In this document: one piece after another, positions 22,012-26,470 of the stretch | Layout: the number at the start of each line of letters is the position of its first letter | How positions within the stretch are numbered: the stretch's first letter is position 1 | NCBI GenBank assembly: GCA_016200785.1 | Contig: JACQED010000081.1 | Location: 1-26,470, forward strand | From: Chloroflexota bacterium | Lineage (GTDB): Bacteria > Chloroflexota > Anaerolineae > Anaerolineales > JACQED01 | Length of the DNA stretch: 26,470 bases | Direction of reading: 5' to 3' | Notes under the pieces: generated by a model | Databases searched by the model: none | What the model saw: the letters and a program-made list of their open reading frames with translations, nothing else | What the model was told of the DNA's origin: nothing | Translations under genes and position numbers: made by a program

Positions 22012-23265
22012 CTACTCGTATCTTAGCGCGGCAATGGGATCGAGTGACGCGGCGCGCGCCGCCGGATAGATGCCGAAGAACAGGCCGACCGCCGCTGAGA
22101 CACTGGTCGCCAGAATGATGGCGTTGACCGACAGCACGGGCCGGATGTCTTTGTTGAACAGTGAGATGGCCTGCGAGCCGAATGCCCCGAGGACGATCCC
22201 GATGATCCCGCCGATGACCGCCAATACGACGCTCTCGACGAGAAACTGCGCCAGGATATCGCGCCGCCGCGCGCCGACCGCCTTGCGCAGACCGATCTCG
22301 CGCGTGCGTTCGGTCACCGACACCAGCATGATATTCATGATCCCGATCCCGCCGACCAACAGCGACACCGCGCCGATGGCGCCGAGAAAAACCGTCAGCG
22401 CGCCGAGGATGTCGGTGAACGACGAAAGAATGTCGGCCTGGCTGACGACCGAGAAGTCGTCTTCGTCGCCCGGCTTGATCGAGTGGCGGCGGCGGATGAT
22501 TTCCTTGATCTCCTGCGCGGCGGCATTCGATCGATTCTCGGTCACGGCCTGAACGTAGACCAGTGAGACGTGGTAGTCGCCGCGCCCGCCGCGCGACGGA
22601 AAGATGCGCGTCTGCGCCGTCGAGAGCGGGATGAAGGCCACGTTGTCCTCGTTGCCGAAGCCCGACCCGCCTTTGGCGTGCATGACGCCGACCACTTTGA
22701 AGGCCACGTCGTCGATGCGCACGATCGCGCCCACCGGGTAAGCGTTTTCGGGAAAGAGTTTTTTGACCACGTCGGGGCCGAGGGCCACGACGCGCGAGCC
22801 GGCCGCTTGATCCTGTTCGTTGATGAAACTGCCGACCTCCGGGTAAGCGTTGCGGAGGGTGGAATACTCCGGCAGGACGCCGGACACCGAGAACAGCGCG
22901 CTCTCACTGCCGTATTTGATCGTCGCCGCGCCGGTCAACTCGGGAGCCACCATGGCAATGTCGGGCGCAGCCAAGGGGTCGCGCAGCGCCTCGGCATCGC
23001 CGTTGGTGAGGCCTTTGCCGCCCGTCGAGGCCGAGGCCGGGCCGCCGCGCCGGTTGCTGGCGAACTGCCCCGGCGCAATAAAGAGCAGGTTCGATCCGAT
23101 GCCGCGAAACTGATCGGTCACGTAGTTCTGCACCGCCTGCCCGGCGGACATCAGCGTGATCACCGCGCCGACGCCGATGATGATGCCGAGCATCGTGAGT
23201 GCCGCGCGCAGTTTGTTGGCCGTCAGTGCGCGTAGCGCCAACCGGAAACTTTCATAGAGATTCAT
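22012..23265 (-). CDS. MacB-type ABC transporter permease
   Basis: This 417 aa permease has the FtsX/MacB plan: an N-terminal amphipathic lead (LYESFRLALRALTANKLRAALTMLGIIIGVGAV) and first TM helix, an extracytoplasmic MacB_PCD-type domain (about 45-285; GIGSNLLFIAPGQ, FKVVGVMHAKGGSGFGNEDNVAFIPLSTAQTRIF), and three C-terminal TM helices. Conserved cytoplasmic-loop motifs include GIGIMNIMLVSVTERTREIGLRKAVGARRRDIL. It works as a mechanotransmission-type exporter with the ATPase gene just upstream (ATGA overlap, 4 nt) and the lipoprotein adaptor before that. Substrates of this class include macrolides, peptides and lipoproteins; the substrate here is unknown. Confidence 0.94.
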   Translation of the reverse strand: MNLYESFRLALRALTANKLRAALTMLGIIIGVGAVITLMSAGQAVQNYVTDQFRGIGSNLLFIAPGQFASNRRGGPASASTGGKGLTNGDAEALRDPLAAPDIAMVAPELTGAATIKYGSESALFSVSGVLPEYSTLRNAYPEVGSFINEQDQAAGSRVVALGPDVVKKLFPENAYPVGAIVRIDDVAFKVVGVMHAKGGSGFGNEDNVAFIPLSTAQTRIFPSRGGRGDYHVSLVYVQAVTENRSNAAAQEIKEIIRRRHSIKPGDEDDFSVVSQADILSSFTDILGALTVFLGAIGAVSLLVGGIGIMNIMLVSVTERTREIGLRKAVGARRRDILAQFLVESVVLAVIGGIIGIVLGAFGSQAISLFNKDIRPVLSVNAIILATSVSAAVGLFFGIYPAARAASLDPIAALRYE

Positions 23266-24014
23266 ACGGTGGCTGCCAGCGCCGCGTCGGATGGCCGCAC
23301 GGCTTCCCCGGCCACCAGCGGCTGGGCGACGGCGTCGTCGCCGACGACCTGGCCGTCGTGCACCCGAACAATCCGCTGCGTGTGGCGCGCGACGAAGGGA
23401 TCGTGCGTCACGATCAACACGGTGATGCCCTGCTGTTGGTTGAGTTGCTGAAGCAGGCGCAGGATTTCGACGCCCGACTTGCTGTCGAGATTGCCGGTCG
23501 GCTCGTCGGCCAGGATGATCGCCGGGCGGTTGATCAGCGCGCGCGCGATCGCGACTCGTTGCTGTTGGCCGCCGGAGAGTTCGTTAGGCCGGTGATGCAT
23601 TCGCTCGCCCAGCCCCACCTGCGCCAGCGCCGCCGTCGCGCGCTCGCGCCGCTCACGCTGACCCATGCCCGAATAGATCAAAGGCAGTTCGCAGTTTGCC
23701 AGTGCGGTCGTGCGCGCCAGCAGGTTGAATGTCTGGAAGACGAAACCGATCTTCCGGTTGCGAATGGCGGCCAGGCGCGAATCTTTCAACTGCCCGACCT
23801 CCTCGCCGTCCAGCCAGTACGATCCCGACGTGGGACGATCGAGACAACCGAGGATGTTCATCAGCGTGGATTTGCCCGATCCCGACGGGCCCATCACCGA
23901 GAGCATATCGCCGGGATAGAAAGAGAGAGAAACGCCGCGCAGGGCCTGCACTTCTTCATCGCCCAGGCGATAGAGGCGCGCGACGTTTTCGAGGCGGATG
24001 ACCGGCCCGGCCAC
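23262..24014 (-). CDS. MacB-type ABC transporter ATP-binding protein
   Basis: This 250 aa ATPase is complete: Walker A GPSGSGKST (42-50), Q-loop FVFQTFNLL, signature LSGGQQQR (146-153), Walker B IILADEPTG (167-174) and H-loop His204. It belongs to the LolD/MacB-like group. The GTG start at 24014 gives the normal N-terminus (VIRLENVARLY) and lies one base after the stop of the adaptor gene, indicating tight coupling. It has about 25 extra residues at the C-terminus after the usual end. In many Gram-negative MacB proteins the ATPase is fused to the permease; here they are separate genes, as in Gram-positive and Chloroflexota-type systems. Confidence 0.95.
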   Translation of the reverse strand: MAGPVIRLENVARLYRLGDEEVQALRGVSLSFYPGDMLSVMGPSGSGKSTLMNILGCLDRPTSGSYWLDGEEVGQLKDSRLAAIRNRKIGFVFQTFNLLARTTALANCELPLIYSGMGQRERRERATAALAQVGLGERMHHRPNELSGGQQQRVAIARALINRPAIILADEPTGNLDSKSGVEILRLLQQLNQQQGITVLIVTHDPFVARHTQRIVRVHDGQVVGDDAVAQPLVAGEAVRPSDAALAATV

Positions 24015-24015
24015 G

Positions 24016-25575
24016 TCAACCGCCTCCGCCGAACGGCCCCGACCTCGGCTCGGGCGTGACGAGCACGCCGATCACGTCGCCTGCCGACAGGCCGGACAGC
24101 GCCTCGCTGACACTGTCGTTGCGCAGGCCGAGTTTGACCGGAACCTCGACCCCGCCGCCCCCGCGCTGGACAGTCACGTAAGTCCCGCCCTTCTCGCGGT
24201 CTATGCGGAGCGCCCAGTTCGGCACGAGCAGAGCGTTCTCCTTCCGCGCCACCAAAATTTCGAGCGCGGCGGTCATGCCGATGCGCACCGGCTGATCGGT
24301 TGTGTCGAGATCGATGCGCACCGGGTACTCGATGGTCGTCTTGGCCCGGTCAGGCGCGATGTCGATGCTCCCGATCTTCCCGGAGAGACCCACGCCGGGC
24401 AGTGCGTCGAGGGTGATCGCAACCGGCTGGGCCAGCGCCACCTGCGCGATGTCGAGTTCGTCTACCGTCGTGTCAATGTGCAGGTGGGACAGGTCGGCAA
24501 CGATCGCGGCGACCGCGCCGGGGCTGATCGTGTCGCCGGGAGCGTAGTTCACCGCGACGACGGTTCCGGCGAACGGCGCCTTCACTACCGCCTGATCGAC
24601 GCGGGCCTGCGCTGCGGCGACGCGCGCCTCGGCCGCCTGTACGTCTTCAGGCTTTGGCCCGGCTTTTAGGTCGGCGAGGTCGTCAACGGCTTTGTTGTAT
24701 TTGGCTTTCGCCGTTGCCAGTTCGGCTTCGGCGCGGGCCACGTCGGAGGTCTTCGGGCCGTTTACCGCCGCGTTCAAATTGCGCTGGGCCTTGTCGGCCG
24801 CATCCTGCGCGTCGCGAATGGCTTGCTCGTGGCTGGTCTGTGACATCTCCAGATTGAGTTGGGCGATGTTCAGCCCGTTGACCGCGCCGTTGTAGTCGTC
24901 CTGCGCGCGCTTGAGCGCATCCGGGTCACAGTTGTTGCAGGCCGCCTGGGCGGTCTTGACTTCCCCGAGACGCTTGGCCGCCTGATCCACCGCCGCCTGC
25001 GCCCCGTCAACCGCGCCGGTCTCATTGCCGAGGCTGGTGATTGTCTGCTGGGACTGGGCATTCTGGAAAGCGATCAGCGCGTCGTCGAGCGCCTTTTGAT
25101 AGTCGGACACCTTGGGATACTTCACGCCGTCGAGATGCCGCTGGGCATCGTCAACCGCTTTGGCGGCGTCCTGCACCGCTTGCCCGGCCTGCGCCAGTTC
25201 CAGTTCGGTCGGCGGGTCGGTCAGGTCCTTGAGAGACTTCTTCGCGTCGATCAAGTCGGCTTGGGCCTGGACGACGGATGCGTCCATCGTGGCCGGGTCG
25301 AGTTCGATTAAGACGTCGCCGGCCTTCACCCGATCGCCGACCTGGTGCAGTACCGCGCTGACGGCGCCGCGCGAGTTGAAATCGAGGGCCGAGTAGGATT
25401 GCGCGGCGATCTGGCCGGTGGCGCTGACGCGGACTTCGATGGTTCCGACCGCGATCGTCGCCGTGCGAGACGTGGCCGCCGGCGCCGCTTGCCCCTGGCA
25501 GGCGGCCAGCAACAGCGCGCCGCCAACGGCCAGTGCGGCCGCGCTATAGATCCACTTGAACGGTTGTCGTAGCAT
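24016..25575 (-). CDS. MacA/HlyD-type adaptor lipoprotein with long helical hairpin
   Basis: This 519 aa adaptor has a lipoprotein signal (LLLAACQG, Cys26), a split lipoyl domain (GAVSAVLHQVGDRVKAGDVLIELD and KAPFAGTVVAVNYAPGDTI), a long alpha-helical hairpin (about 101-330), a beta-barrel domain (LHIDTTVDELDIAQVALAQPVAITLDALPG) and a membrane-proximal end. It should cap the MacB-type permease encoded next. The hairpin is unusually long and carries CNNC (Cys213, Cys216) at its exact midpoint, the place where TolC-binding adaptors have their tip motif. ATG 25575 follows AGGAG closely. The promoter is at 25671-25679, with a leader of about 90 nt. No TolC-like gene is in the window. Confidence 0.93.
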   Translation of the reverse strand: MLRQPFKWIYSAAALAVGGALLLAACQGQAAPAATSRTATIAVGTIEVRVSATGQIAAQSYSALDFNSRGAVSAVLHQVGDRVKAGDVLIELDPATMDASVVQAQADLIDAKKSLKDLTDPPTELELAQAGQAVQDAAKAVDDAQRHLDGVKYPKVSDYQKALDDALIAFQNAQSQQTITSLGNETGAVDGAQAAVDQAAKRLGEVKTAQAACNNCDPDALKRAQDDYNGAVNGLNIAQLNLEMSQTSHEQAIRDAQDAADKAQRNLNAAVNGPKTSDVARAEAELATAKAKYNKAVDDLADLKAGPKPEDVQAAEARVAAAQARVDQAVVKAPFAGTVVAVNYAPGDTISPGAVAAIVADLSHLHIDTTVDELDIAQVALAQPVAITLDALPGVGLSGKIGSIDIAPDRAKTTIEYPVRIDLDTTDQPVRIGMTAALEILVARKENALLVPNWALRIDREKGGTYVTVQRGGGGVEVPVKLGLRNDSVSEALSGLSAGDVIGVLVTPEPRSGPFGGGG

Positions 25576-25670
25576 ATTTCTCCTGACTGATTCTATATTT
25601 GCGAGAGGGCATGCTCAGTGATGAAACTCACACGGTAGGCTGACTATCGTCAACTTTCACGCCGCAGACT

Positions 25671-25679
25671 ATTCTACCA
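25671..25679 (-). promoter_or_regulatory. Extended -10 (TGGTAGAAT) of the efflux operon
   Basis: TGG (25677-25679) then TAGAAT (25671-25676) on the minus strand, identical to the nonamer at 10392-10400. The predicted leader is about 90 nt. The 182 nt between the divergent genes holds this box and the queG box, with no operator-like repeat that I can see. Confidence 0.5.
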
Positions 25680-25745
25680 GATAGACGCCTTTGACAGACT
25701 CGCTTCAGAGTTAACACCGATCGTCGCGGAAACGTGACGCGGAGG

Positions 25746-25751
25746 TATACT
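25746..25751 (+). promoter_or_regulatory. TATACT -10 box of queG
   Basis: TATACT ends exactly six bases before ATG 25758, predicting transcription from the start codon itself. A GGAGG lies upstream of the box, at 25741-25745, but would then not be in the transcript. TTGACA at 25691-25696 is too far away to be its -35. Confidence 0.55.
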
Positions 25752-25757
25752 CAGAAC

Positions 25758-26470
25758 ATGCCGCTTGCTCTGCGCCTCAAAGAATACGCGCGCGAACTCG
25801 GATTCGATCTGGTGGGGATCGCCGCGCCTGACCACCTGCCGCACGCCGCATTCTACCGCGACTGGCTGGCTGCCGGCTTTCACGGCCAGATGCATTATCT
25901 CTCGACCGAGCGCGCGGTCGAGAGGCGGAGCGATCCGCGAGTGATATTGCCGGAGTGCAAGGCGATTGTGGTTGTGGGGGTGAATTACTGGTTTCCCTCA
26001 CCCCCTCACCCCACCTCCCTGGAGGAGAGGGGGAAGGGGGGTGAGGGAGTGACAGGCCGCATCGCCCGCTACGCCTGGGGCGCGGACTATCACGACGTTC
26101 TCCCGCGCAAGCTGCGTGAACTCGTCGCCTTCGTCGAGTCCGAAGTCGGCCACGCGGTTGAGCACAGGATTTATACAGACACCGGCCCGCTGCTGGAACG
26201 CGATCTGGCCCAGCGCGCCGGGCTGGGTTGGATCGGCAAGAACACGATGCTGATCAATCCGCGTATCGGCTCCTGGACTCTGCTCGGCGAAATATTGCTC
26301 GATCTCGATCTCGAACCCGACGCGCCGTTCGAGGCCGACCGGTGCGGCTCATGCACCCGTTGCCTCGACGCCTGCCCGACCGATGCGATTCTTGACGGGC
26401 GGACGCTCGACGCGCGCCGGTGCATTTCGTATCTGACGATTGAGTTAAAGGGGGAGATGCCGGAGGACTT
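25758..26470 (+). CDS. queG: Epoxyqueuosine reductase QueG (5' part, cut by window end)
   Basis: The first 237 residues of the cobalamin- and Fe-S-dependent reductase that makes queuosine from epoxyqueuosine in tRNA. Visible family marks are ELGFDLVGIA, HGQMHYLSTERAVERRSDPRVILPECKAIVVVGVNYW, GRIARYAWGADYH, YTDTGPLLERDLAQRAGLGWIGKN and the first ferredoxin motif CGSCTRCLDACPTDAI. Between VNYWFP and GRIARYAWG, where the family normally has only a few residues, there is an insert (about 80-99, Pro/His-rich then Gly/Glu/Lys-rich) encoded by a long palindrome. The frame stays open through it. The C-terminal part lies beyond the window. Confidence 0.95.
   Translation, partial: MPLALRLKEYARELGFDLVGIAAPDHLPHAAFYRDWLAAGFHGQMHYLSTERAVERRSDPRVILPECKAIVVVGVNYWFPSPPHPTSLEERGKGGEGVTGRIARYAWGADYHDVLPRKLRELVAFVESEVGHAVEHRIYTDTGPLLERDLAQRAGLGWIGKNTMLINPRIGSWTLLGEILLDLDLEPDAPFEADRCGSCTRCLDACPTDAILDGRTLDARRCISYLTIELKGEMPED
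25995..26047 (+). repeat. Palindromic element inserted in frame in queG
   Basis: The outer arms CCCTCACCCCCT (25995-26006) and GGGGGGTGAGGG (26036-26047) pair at 11 of 12 positions. An inner hairpin CCTCC-CT-GGAGG lies at 26014-26025. The C-rich/G-rich composition contrasts with the gene around it. The element is read through in frame as a 17-20 residue insert. Confidence 0.85.

Noticed and set aside
1..26470. tRNA, rRNA, riboswitch, transposase or phage genes
   Set aside because: Reading the intergenic gaps and all supported frames, I saw no cloverleaf, conserved aptamer core, DDE/tyrosine recombinase or phage structural motif. This is a reading by eye; a tRNAscan or Rfam run would be decisive.

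Overview
The window is GC-rich, densely coded bacterial chromosome. The best guess for its source is a Chloroflexota (Anaerolineae-like) bacterium. This is inferred from the mix of genes, not from a marker: secreted proteins with long Thr-Pro linkers, lipoproteins with Pro/Thr-rich stalks, a very large SARP-type regulator (winged helix + BTAD + AAA + TPR), a caspase-family protein with a Pro-rich membrane stalk, Uma2 and HEPN/MNT genes, and short palindromic or CCAAA-type repeats inside genes. No rRNA, tRNA, CRISPR array, transposase or phage gene is visible.

Layout. 1-559 (+) is the 3' end of an SGNH/AlgJ-like gene broken by one in-frame stop. 653-7433 (-) holds a LamG/Thr-Pro secreted protein, two small genes (88 aa and a 171 aa possible GRAM/PH-like protein), the 1088 aa SARP-type regulator and an FHA membrane protein. 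7477-10388 (-) is a four-gene envelope operon: small membrane protein, lipoprotein, metallo-beta-lactamase-fold hydrolase, NfeD-type protease. 10482-15069 (+) carries a PQQ-type sugar dehydrogenase lipoprotein and uvrA. 15105-15852 (+) is an overlapping MNT-HEPN pair, followed by a small gene at 15920. 16415-17722 (+) is glutamate dehydrogenase. 17883-20121 (+) is a caspase-HEAT-TM-TIM-barrel gene interrupted by a frameshift. 20394-21089 (+) is a Uma2 nuclease-like gene. 21090-21959 (-) is a secreted protein with a calcium-loop motif. 22012-25575 (-) is a MacA/MacB-type efflux operon. 25758 to the end (+) is queG (epoxyqueuosine reductase), cut by the window edge.

Regulation. Several genes have a -10 box of TATAAT/TATACT/TAGAAT type, often preceded by TGG or TGN. 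In at least two cases (15105 and 25758) the box ends exactly six bases before the ATG, which predicts leaderless mRNAs. Three intrinsic terminators are visible on the minus strand. Two of them share a conserved sequence of about 55 nt that follows unrelated genes.

Most unusual signals: (1) palindromic or low-complexity repeats inserted in frame into two conserved housekeeping genes, twice in uvrA and once in queG, adding peptides where the families have none; (2) the duplicated 3'-UTR terminator element; (3) the caspase-HEAT-stalk-TM-TIM-barrel fusion with its frameshift; (4) a CxxC at the exact midpoint of the MacA-like helical hairpin.
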